From Baffinella frigidus (lineage: Eukaryota; Cryptophyceae; Cryptomonadales; Baffinellaceae), in the NCBI GenBank assembly GCA_026770585.1, contig MU646323.1, forward strand, positions 1,344,534 through 1,368,578: a stretch of DNA of 24,045 nt, given 5' to 3'. Below, piece by piece: positions 7,775 to 17,400 of this stretch (position 1 is its first letter; each line of letters begins with the position of its first letter). The notes under the pieces are model-generated. The model did no database searches. It was not told the DNA's origin and was given only the letters and a program-made list of their open reading frames with translations. The translations under genes and the position numbers were made by a program.

Positions 7775-8111
7775 GCCTACGCCGCTACGCGTTCGAGCGC
7801 CGGGCGCCAGCGTGGATGCACGATGGAGGGAGGCAGAAGGGGTGGGGAGTCGAAGGGTGCCAGGGTCCTTGAGATCCTTCAAGATTTCGGGATTCCGTCC
7901 TTTCATTCCTTCAGGATTTCTGGATTCCCACCCCACCCGGACACCGAGTTCTCTCACGTAGAGGGAAAGGCCCTTTCGGACCACAAGTGTGCAACACGTT
8001 CCGAGTGCCGGAGAAACTCGTCTCGAACTTTCCCTCTACAGCAAGTTCTGAACCCTGTACCAGGCGACAGTGGCTGCATATGGTTTCTTTGGCTTCCTAA
8101 ACTCCAACCCC
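7775..8111. other. Non-coding stretch with a small tandem and an inverted repeat
   Basis: No gene is supported. Positions 7869-7930 hold two versions of a unit around CCTTCAAGATTTCGGGATTC and CCTTCAGGATTTCTGGATTC. GTAGAGGGAAAG at 7958-7969 is the exact reverse complement of CTTTCCCTCTAC at 8028-8039, about 60 bp apart, which suggests another small foldback element. Confidence 0.5.
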
Positions 8112-8213
8112 AAAAACCTGAACCCTAAACCCCAAACCCCAAATCCCAAACCCCAAACCCCAAACCCCAAACCCCAAACCCTGAACCCTGAACCCTGAAC
8201 CCTGAACCATGCA
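8112..8213 (+). repeat. Telomere-like array (CCCTAAA/CCCCAAA/CCCTGAA)
   Basis: About 14 imperfect 7-bp units. CCCCAAA dominates the middle and CCCTGAA the right end, so local blocks of one variant have spread, as expected from slippage or unequal exchange. No exon was found on either side, so unlike the array at 6612-6930 there is no evidence that it is an intron. Confidence 0.8.
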
Positions 8214-8889
8214 CCCAAAACCGCGAGATCGTGGAGCAATATGCCCGTAGGGAGTTCCTATGGTCCTAGGCATAGGCCTATGGTAGGACCCTAGGGACGC
8301 CCGTGTCCTCTGCTTTTGCTTCCCGACAGGACCCTATGGCATGAAAGCTAAAGCATGTCCTCCAAACATCGAAGCAGGCGAAGGTGGCTTTAGACTCACA
8401 AGTTCAGAGGGATCTCCGAGTTGGAGATGCAGAGGTTACTCGAACATAAGGACACACAACGCCCTAGGAGCATACAGCTTCGTCCCTCGGTGGCCCCCAA
8501 ATTTTGGGTGAGCGGCTCACCTGTCAGTTTTTAATCCATAAGCTGACGGAGGTGACACGTGACCTGTGTCCTGATAAGTCCTGCAGGGGCAAGGGCCTCT
8601 GAGGTGGAGACTGTATGTACTCCTTCAAAAAGCCGGCACAAACCCAGGTTCAGCAGCCTTGGCAATGGCATAACTGGCAACACCGGACCAGATCCGCTTG
8701 GGGTCAGTGAAGAAATGAGAGCGGTGTACGCTCATGGTCAAAAGCCGATTGGCTCTGAAACACTTCGAGAGTAAAATTCAATGAGATTCAACACACTTTG
8801 GGCAAGAGACGCCTCTCTCTCGCAGCTTTGCTCAACGCAAAAGTCAAGAAGAGAACATCATTCTGAAGTAAAGATGGAGCTTCTTGCAT
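8214..8889. other. Unassigned region with a foldback and a 71-codon ORF
   Basis: GGTCCTA and TAGGACC at 8259-8295 flank GGCATAGGCCTATGG, giving a hairpin like the core of the TACAGGGG elements. An open frame at 8559-8774 (+, 71 aa) has no motif I recognise. The stretch GCAGCTTTGCTCAACGCA near 8822-8840 resembles GCAGACTTTGCTCAACGCA at 11054-11072, so it may be a shared repeat. No confident gene. Confidence 0.4.
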
Positions 8890-8933
8890 TAAGTTGAGCA
8901 AGTCAACTTTGCTAAGTTGAGCAAGTCAACTTA
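8890..8933. repeat. Two tandem hairpins AAGTTGA-GCAAG-TCAACTT
   Basis: The 19-base palindrome AAGTTGAGCAAGTCAACTT (7-bp perfect stem, 5-base loop) occurs at 8891-8909 and 8914-8932, separated by TGCT. This starts a hairpin-rich zone that runs to about 10845. Confidence 0.85.
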
Positions 8934-9189
8934 TTTTTTGACTACAAAGCACTAACTCAGTCAAAAAAGCTCACTCTTCAGTGACTTACGCCGCTGTCCT
9001 AAAGGACGACACGATCTCAGTGATAAGCTTCATCAACCCCCCCACCCACCACATCAGTGACTTGCGAGGTGATTCAATACGTTGCTTCTCACACAATTTC
9101 TCCCTTTAGGTCCTTTAGGTTTTAATTTCGCCCAACATATGCCAACGACACGCCCTTCCGTAGAAAGGACTGCAGAGAAAGCATTTTTC
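8934..9189. other. Spacer with third copy of the dispersed repeat
   Basis: Contains GTCCTAAAGGAC, a 12-base perfect palindrome near 8997, and the dispersed repeat at 9090-9195 that is also found at 170-285. CAGTGACTTRCG occurs twice (near 8980 and 9054). No gene. Confidence 0.5.
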
Positions 9190-9620
9190 CACACAGATGG
9201 GAGTTTCGTTTCAGGTTTCAGAGAAACCTGCATCCCACAATAGTGGGATTCACAACACAACTCTTATCCCACCAAGTTGGGATTCTCAGAGTCAAACTCA
9301 ATCCCTCTACTGAGAGATTCTCGGACAATTTCTCCCACACAGATGGGAGTTTATTTCAGGTTTCAGGGAAACCTGCATCCCAGAATAGTGGGATTCTCAA
9401 GACAACTCTTATCCCACCAAGTTGGGATTCTCAGAGAACAATCAATCCCTCTGCTGAGGGATTCTCGGAGAATTTCTCCCACACAGATGGGAGTTTAATT
9501 CAGGTTTCAGAGACACCTGCATCTCACAATAGGGGGATTCACAAGACAACTCTCATCCCACCAAGTTGGGATTTTTGGAGTAAGATCAATCCCTCTGCTG
9601 AGGGATTCTCAAACACTCTG
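9190..9620 (+). repeat. Three tandem 145-bp units built of short hairpins
   Basis: Units start at about 9190, 9336 and 9480 with CACACAGATGGGAGTTT. Each unit is a string of small inverted repeats: CTCCCACACAGATGGGAG, CAGGTTTCAGAGAAACCTG, ATCCCACAATAGTGGGAT, ATCCCACCAAGTTGGGAT and ATCCCTCTGCTGAGGGAT, each with a 5-8 bp stem and a 3-8 base loop. Copies 2 and 3 differ from copy 1 mostly outside or symmetrically within the stems. Open frames across it are by-products of the repeat. Confidence 0.85.
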
Positions 9621-10845
9621 AAACAGCAAGTTTGTTGAGGGCATTAGCCCTCGGACTCCATGATAAGGAGATTCTACATGTGACTCTGAGAAGCACATTT
9701 TTGATGGGGTCCGCCCTTGGACTCCCTAATGGGGAGATCCCAATACGTGACTCTGAAGAGCACGTTTTGTCTAGGGCGCTAAGACTCCTTAAAAGGAAGT
9801 TCCTATACGTGATTTTCAGGAGCACGTTGCGTTTCAGGCATTACACCTGAAACTCCCTAATGGGGAGGTCCTAATACGTGACTCTCACAATGATTCTGAG
9901 TAAATTTGAACTCCACATCTATGGGGCCTTCAAACCAAGATTCATTCCACATGTACGGGATCTTCAGAAGAAACTACCATCCACAAAGGTGGAATCCTCA
10001 AACCTGCTTCCCAAAATGATGGGAATATTTGAGGGCTTCAAAATAACAGAACGCCCTCGGACTCCGTAATAGGGAGGTCGTTGACGCAATTCTGAGGAAA
10101 ACGGTTCGTTGAGGGCATTTGCCCTTGGACTCCCTCATCGGTTCGGTGAAGGAGTTAGCCCTTGGACTCCATCATGGGGAGGTCCTAATTCGTGACTCTT
10201 GAGGAGCACGTTTTGTTCAGTGCGTTAGCCCTAGGACTCCCTAACAGGGAGATCCTAATACGTGACTCTTGAGGAGCATGTTTTGCTGAGGGCGTTTCAA
10301 CCTCGGACTCCCCGATAGGGAGGTCCTGTATGTGACTCTAAGGAGCACATTTAGTTCGGGAACTTAGCCCCTGGAATCCATACGTCCTAATACGTAACTC
10401 TCGAGGAGCACGTTTTGCTTAGGGCGTTCACCGTCAGACTCCCTAATAGGGAGGTCCTACAAGTGACTCTTTGGAGCACGTTGCGTTGAGGGTATTGGCC
10501 CTTGGACTCCCTAATAGGGAGGTCCTAATACGTGACTCTTGAGGATCACGTTTTGTTCAGGGCGTCAGCCCTCGGACTCCCTCGCAGGGAGGTCCTATAC
10601 GTGACTCTCAGGAGCATGTTCATTTAGGGCGTTCGCCCTTGGATTCCCAAATAAGGATTCCCTAATACGTGACTCTTGGGGAGCACGTTTGGTCCTATGT
10701 GACTCTTACGAGCACGTTTCGTTCAGGGTATGAGCCATTTGACTCCCTAATAGGGAGATCTTATCACGTGACTCTTGAGCAGCACGTTTGGTTTAGGGCT
10801 TTGGCCCTCGGACTTCAATAAGGAGGTCTTAATACGTGACAGTCT
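9620..10845 (+). repeat. Minisatellite of about 70-bp units, each with two hairpins
   Basis: About 15-17 units of 61-71 bp, interrupted by non-repeat sequence around 9890-10080. The core of a unit is GAGCACGTTTTGTTCAGGGC, then GTTAGCCCT, CGGACTCCCTAATAGGGAGG, TCCTAATACGTGACTCTTG. Two stems recur: AGGGC-loop-GCCCT and CTCCCT-loop-AGGGAG, the second extended by GGAC/GTCC. One unit replaces the first stem by TTCAGG/CCTGAA with both sides changed. One unit is truncated to about 29 bp at 10682-10711. Similar hairpins (CCATCCACAAAGGTGG, TTCCCAAAATGATGGGAA) lie in the interruption. Confidence 0.85.
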
Positions 10846-11089
10846 TTCGAGGCATCGAGGGGGAAGCAACTGACCACAGGGGACGCGGAGTCGCGAAGCA
10901 AGCTTGCCGAGTATGCATCGACGAGTAGAACTCCTACGGGATCTCTCGACGAAGCCTGGTAGGAAAGTGATGCCGCTCAATGAGCTTCTGCTGATTCAAA
11001 ACACGCTCGGCGAGCGTGGACAACCAGCAATGGACTGGCAATGGTCGTTCTCGCAGACTTTGCTCAACGCATATAAAAGTACCGTTTGA
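10846..11089 (+). other. Unassigned possible coding fragment
   Basis: After the minisatellite ends the sequence loses its repeat pattern. The frame from ATG 10904 gives 61 codons, with a segment MPLNELLLIQNTLGERG at its centre. Another frame over 10850-10962 also stays open (LTTGDAESRSKLAEYAST). The two together could be one decayed coding region with a frameshift, for example of a retroelement, but I recognise no domain. It may equally be chance. Confidence 0.25.
11072..11078 (+). promoter_or_regulatory. Possible TATA box of the hydrolase gene
   Basis: TATAAAA lies about 145 bp before the ATG at 11224, in otherwise unstructured sequence. If transcription began about 25-30 bp downstream, the 5' UTR would be about 115-120 nt. 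There is no independent sign of a start site, and many algal promoters lack TATA boxes. Confidence 0.25.
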
Positions 11090-11223
11090 GACGTAAGAAT
11101 TCCGTTTGGGGGGAGCGTCTGCTAGGTCTGGGGGAGGCCCCTTCTTTCTTCTTCGTTTTTTTGGTTGATTTCCCCCCTTCCTCCCAGCTGCTGGAAGCTC
11201 AAGTGTCCGACCCCGTGCGAAGG

Positions 11224-11412
11224 ATGCGCCCCGAGGTGCTCCTCCCAGCGTGGACGCGCCTCGCAGCTGCGCGCCCGCTTAGGTCTCGCATTCCGCCGAG
11301 GCGCGACGGCGCGCGGGCGCTGAGCAGCACACCGGGCGGACCGCCGCTGCAGAAGAAGAAACCTGATCTGCCACCAGTCTTCCTCGTGCACGGTTTTCGT
11401 GTGCTCACCAAG
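11224..11412 (+). CDS. Hydrolase exon A: presequence and oxyanion-hole strand
   Basis: 63 codons from ATG to ACCAAG|GTGCCT. Residues 1-36 have nine Arg, no acidic residue except Glu4 and Asp28, and an RALSST site, typical of a mitochondrial presequence. PDLPPVFLVHGFRVLTK at the end fits the first core strand and the HG oxyanion turn of alpha/beta-hydrolases. A possible acceptor (TTCCTCCCAG) lies upstream at 11180-11189, so the ATG could also be in a second exon. Splicing before GTG and phase 0 match the other genes in the window. Confidence 0.5.
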
Positions 11413-14400
11413 GTGCCTACCCTTCTCCCGCCCCCACCACCTGCTCCGCGTCCTAGGTCCTTTAGGTTCTTTAAACTCCCACCATGGGCGGACACTGGGA
11501 CTGGTTCTGCAGGATGGCCCTGCTTCCTTTACGATCGCTCCAAGCCACCGCCTTCATCCTACCCGCAGCACCTCGCATTCTCAGCGGCAGCTGCATCCAA
11601 CGGTTGATTCTGCAAGGGGATCTGTTACCTGTGGATCCTGTATGCCACGGCTTCCCAACCTCGTCCGCAGACTGATCCCTGGTTCAAGCCGTATGAACCG
11701 TGCCAGGGCGGCAGGACACGGTTGAGATGACGTCCTGCATCGAACGGTTGATCCATCCAGGATGCCATCCAGGATGGTGCGCCCAAATAGATAGACCGAG
11801 GCAGGGCTGGGGGCTCATCGCGTCCCTAACGAAACAACCCAAAATCGAGGTAGACTGAGAACTAGGTTCACACAAAAACCGCTTTGACGTGTTGCGCCTG
11901 ACCCCGTGAAACGGGGAGTAACACGTGTGCGTCGCCGCAGGACACGGTGGAGGAGCCGTCCCTTCTCACGTGTACCAGTTGACACTTAACCTCTGTTGCA
12001 ACAATTTTTTATCTGGCAAATGGCGGCAGGACACGGTTGATGAGACGTCCCTGTCCTCGATGGACGCCGCGCTCGTTCGCCGCGGTCAGCTAACCCCGCC
12101 AGAGGCCTCGAAACATCTACGTCTTGACATCTCTCACCGGAACACCGAAGGATTTTCAGAGTCACTTTAGCCAGATCTGGCAAAGATAAGACAGTCATTT
12201 CTCTCGATTCCTATGGCGCGGAATGCCGAAAGCACTGTTTCCGTCTATTTGGGTTCACCAATCTAGTGAGCCCGGGCTCTTTCCCGCTCCAATTTTTTGA
12301 GCCCGGGCTCTTTTCCGCTCCGAAGTTGACGAATTTGTACCGCACACCCAGCATGTTAACTTCAGAATAGTCGGTCCACCCTAGTGATGCAGAGCTAGAA
12401 TGCTTCCTCTAGCCCTCCTCGCTCCAGAATTTCGCTCGTGCCATGTTTTCCGGGTCTGTACTGTAGGGGGTGGTTTGAAGGGGGTGGTTCGTGTGGCGAC
12501 GCCCTCATTGTATCACTCAACTCAAGGCTAAAGGGCCTATCTAGGACCTGTGTCGAGAGTAATAAAGAAGAAGAAGAAGAAGCGACGCCCCCCTGGTACA
12601 AACCGGGATTTGCCAAACGAGCAAACCCCTAAACACTAAACCCTGCACCCTACTCCCTAAACCCCAAACACGAAACACGAAACACCTCACTTCGGTGGGC
12701 CGATGCATAGCCGCGGTTGGCCTAAATTGCGCCCTGTAATAGCTCCAATTGCTGACTTTTGGCGTGTTTGCTGGGAAAGAATCCATTTTTTTTTAGGCGA
12801 ATCCCCACTTGTCCACACGAGGTAGATATCTATGCGAACAGAATAAACGCAAAGATATCTATGCGAACAGAATAAATGTCGATTGTAAACGTTTGTAGTA
12901 ATTTTCAGATGAAAAACAGCGACTTTACACAGGTCCGACCGCTCAGCGGGCGGAAACGTGATCATTTTCCCACAAAACTTTAAAAGTCCGTTTTATTCTG
13001 TTCGCCTGGGTAGCCTCGTGTGAGTGACCTGGCGTGGCCCAAACCTGAAACCCTCAACCCTAAAGCACCACCCCGGCCATAACCGCCGTCACATCGGCAC
13101 ACCGCCGACTCGAAACCCTAAAAAGAAACCCGAGAGGGCTTTTGACGCCAAGCCCCAACTCCAGAAAGATTTTGACGCCAGACCCCAACCCCGGCAGGGT
13201 ACCAAAACGTGCACAGATTCGACTACCCTTCGCGGGAGGATTCGCTTCAGGTTCTCCTGAAAACCCTAAACGCTTAACCCCCTGATCCCTAAACCCTGAG
13301 CCACAGAATCCTGAACCCTGGACCCTGAACTCTGAACCATAAATCCTGAATCTCAAATCCTGAACCCTAAACCCTGAACCCTGGACCCTAAAACCTACAC
13401 CCTAAACCCCACACTCCACACCCGAAACCCTTCAATACGTTTTGGGCAGCGTGGGTAGAGGCCTCACTTCATCGATGCCTCGTGGTTCTGAACCAAGCAA
13501 TTAATAAAGGTCTCTCTCTCTCGGTAGGACACGACACAGGACACGCGGGTAGGGCCCTACCACAGAAGAGGCTAGGATTAGGATTAGTACTTATCCTAGC
13601 CTCTCTGTGAGCAGAACCACGCAGCGTCGCTCGCGGACTTCATTTCGCGCCAACTCTCTCCTCCAGAAGCCGCAGGTGCCCTAGCCCATGAACCCTAAAC
13701 CCTACACCCTAAACACTAAACCCTGAACCCTAAACCCTAAACCCTAAACCCTAACCTCAAACCCTAAACCCTAAACCCTAAACCCTAAACCCTCAACCCT
13801 GAACCCGAAACCCGAAACCCTAAACCCCAAACCCGACAGGGGCGGGGGGGCGCGGGCAACTAGGGCCATTCGGGGTGGTAACGCACTCGTTTGGGGGGGT
13901 TGTCGCGAGAGCAGCCCTCAACCTTCTCCAGGTGCATCCGGACACATGATGAATTCCAATGAAACAAACCCCCTAATTGCAATAGGAGTTGGACCAAGGG
14001 TAATTAGCGCCCTATTTAAATTTGATTAGGGCCAGAATCCTGTTTGTTCGTCCATTTTTACAGCTCTCTCCATCCCCGCGTGGAACTAGGGGCGTTCGGG
14101 GTGGTTTCGCACTCGTTTGGAGGCTGCCTTCAACGTCCTTCAGGTGCACTCACAGACAGGGGGGTTTGTCTCGATATTTTAAACCACAGTAAAGCTACCA
14201 ATTTTATTACGATATTTTGAAGCCGCTCATTTTATTCGCTTCCCTTTGGAGGGTGGTTGTTGGGAGGCATCGGCGCGAGAGCTTCGCTCAACGTGCTCCA
14301 GGTGCTCAACGTGCTCCAGGTGCATCCACAGACATGCCACCAGGCTTCCGAACCGAGTTTGGTCCTTCGTGATCCTACCGTAGTCCAACTTGTTGCAGGC

Positions 14401-17400
14401 GATCCCCCAGGTGCATCCACTCATAAGATCTAATCCGGGAACATCATTTAATTTGATAAAAATGGGCAACAAAATTTGCTACACTAAAGGCTCCCACTAG
14501 TAATAGCAACGCAAATGTGTGGCAAATTTCGTTGCCCAATTTTTATTTAGTTAAATGATGTTCCCGGATGAGATCCACGGATCGGTGGAGGGAAGGACTC
14601 CTCTCGCTCCGTACGCCTCCTTGCAAGTAGCCGCATACGTGCTGACCAGACACTCCGTACATATGTTAGGCCCATTCCTCTCCAACTAATCCTCCACATG
14701 CACATAAAGCTCATACGATCTCAACAAAAGCTCCATATGCTATAGCGTGCAGGGTCGGGGAGAGCACCCCGGGGAGCGAGCAGGGGTGCGAGTGGTGACG
14801 TAGTTGAATACCGTATATGACACACCCTGGATACGAGCAGATTTCTGCGCTAAACCCTAAAACCCACACCCCAAACCCTAAACCCTAAACCCTAAACCCT
14901 AAACGCTAAACCCGGAACCCGGGTCGGGGGGAGGTGCCAACGGACGGAGCAGGGGTGCGGGGGGTGATGCTGGCTACGGCAGGCCCTACAGCGTGTACCA
15001 TCTCAAATGCTCTATCTCAAATGCTCAAATGCATCAAATGCCCCGAAATCAAATGCTCAAATGCTCGATATGGCGTGCAGGGGTGGGGAGAGTTGCCTCC
15101 GGACGGAGCTCATCCGGGACCATGTTCTTAGGGCCCTATTTAACCTTCGTCCAACTCCTATAAACAAATAGGGATCCATTTTTTTGAAATTAAACAATTC
15201 CCCGGATTAGAGCAGGGGTGCGGGTGGTGACGTCGTTCAACACCGCATACGACACACCCTAGATACGAGCAGATTTCCGCGCTAAACCCTAAAAACCACA
15301 CCCCAAACCCTAAACGCTACACCCTGAACCTTGGGTTGGGGTTGGGAGGAGCTGCCTCCGGACGGTGCGGGGGTGCGGGTGGTAATGCCGTCTAAGGAAG
15401 GCTCTAGACCGCACTTAACCCTAACCCCCACCAACGAAGCTCTAAACCCTAACCGCGCACCCCTGAACCCGAAACAAGGTTCGAGGCGAGCTGCCTCTGG
15501 ACGGAGCAGGGGTGCGGGTGGTGATGTTAGCGCCGCCGAACAAGGGCTGCTCGCTCGCGCGCGCTCTCCGCCCCGATGCGGTGCGCAACGCAGAAAGCCA
15601 ACGTTATCGGTGGACTTATTTAGACGCGGCGCAGTACAAAATGTACAATACAAAACAGTTCAGCCCTTCAAAACACCCACAATTTCTTGAAAAACTATTT
15701 TTAGAACCTTATGTCCGCCGGTAGATGGTGATGCTGGTGCCGCCGAACATGGGGTCTTCTCTTGCCCGCGCGCTCCGCCCTGATGCGGTGCGGGCCTGTC
15801 GTGAGGCGGGCTCTACCTCTGCGCCGAACGCCAGTTCGGCGGTGTTGGTAGCACTCAAGGTCTCATTACTAAACCCTCAACGCGGAACGCCAACGCTAAC
15901 GGGGGACTTGAAAGTCGGCCGGTTGCGGTGGACTTAGCCTTGAAAAAAAGTTCCTCGCTCGCGCGCGCTCTCCGTCTCGATGCGGTGCGGGCCTGCCAGT
16001 CCCGAGCCGGGCCCTACCTCTGCCTGCGTTGATCTGGTCTCCTCCAAATGAGGAGGAGACCGGAAGTTGATTACCTGGGTCTGTGGTACAAATCCGTGAA
16101 ATTGTGGTGTGGAAACGATCAGTCGACCCGACGCACGCAGAGCTGGTATCTGTGAACGGTTCTCGCATGAGGCCAGGTCGGTAGTTGCGGCAGCGCGGAG
16201 TCAGGTCCAAGCTGTGTTGTTATTAATCCAGATCTCGCTCCTACGAGCTGAGTTGGTAGCAATCAAGGTCTCATTACTCTCATGGCAGGCGAACTCGGTG
16301 GTGGCGACAGCTCGGTGATAGGGAGCTACCTTGGGTAATAAGGTAGGGTGGTACGGAATGCCGTAATCTGGTTGAAGCCATACTTAGGCTGTCAACCCTC
16401 CAACGTTTCTCACATGGCAGGCCAATTCAATGATGGCAGCAGCGGCTCTCAACTATGCGTTCGACTATTTCCTCGGGAACAAGGCCGGCCTCGAACTCGG
16501 TGGCCCACACCCCAAACCTTTAAGAGTTCAGGGTTCAGGGTTTACCGCTAGACAACCCTAGACCCTAAACCCTAAACCCTGAACCCTAAACCCTAAACCC
16601 TAAACCCTACACCTTAAACCCTAAACCCTGAACCCTGAACCCTAAACCCTAAACCCTAAACTCTAAACTCTAAACACTAAACCCCAAACCCTAAACACTA
16701 AACCCTGAACCCTAAATCCTAAATCCTAAACCCTAAACCCTAAACCCTCAACCCTCAACCCTAAACCCTAAACCCTAAACTCTAAACCCCAAAGCTCAAA
16801 GCCTTCACCTTAAACCCCAAACCCTAAACTCTAAACCCTAAACCCTAAACCCTTAACCCAAAACCATGAACCCCAAACCCTAAACCCTCCCTCCCGAATT
16901 CAATTTTGACCTCTCATCTAAGGGGTAATCGATCTTCGACGAAACCCCCTCACACCAAACCCTAACCCTCAACCCCTGTCCACTGCAGCGTCGGGCGATG
17001 AGTTCCCAGCACTCCCCTCGCGCTGTGAGGCGCTCGTCATCGCTGGGAGCCTTGGTGCAGGCGGGAGAATGTTCCACTCTGAGGGCAGGCGGGTTTTTTT
17101 CCCGTAGTTCCGCCTAGCTGTTTGCTTTACAGTAAACTCTAAATCCCGCCCCTAAACCCTAAGAACGTCTGGCGAGGAATTCCCAGCACAGCCCTCGCGG
17201 TGCGAGGCGCTGGTCATCGCTGGGAGTCTGGGGGCGGGGCATCCGCTTTCGCCTCAGCGCCCGAGGTTTTAGGGTGTAGGGTGTAGGGGGTATGGTTTAC
17301 TTCACTAACCCCTACCCCCTGTCTACCGCAGCGTCCGGCGAGGAGTTTCCAGCCCTACCCTCGTGCTGCGAGGCGCTGGTCATCGCTGGGAGTCTGGGGG

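Noticed and set aside
9190-10845. CRISPR-like array of repeats
   Set aside because: Spacers are not unique, units are tandem without alternation of constant repeat and variable spacer, and the rest of the window is eukaryotic.
11644-11706. Possible tRNA T-arm (GGTTCAAGCC)
   Set aside because: I could not place an acceptor stem, D-arm and anticodon arm at the right distances.
12541-12571. GAA run as a Glu-rich protein
   Set aside because: A short microsatellite; the surrounding 64-codon frame has no domain or splice support.
16505-16890. True chromosome end (telomere)
   Set aside because: Gene fragments continue on both sides, units are imperfect, and the strand flips at the left edge. It is an interstitial tract.
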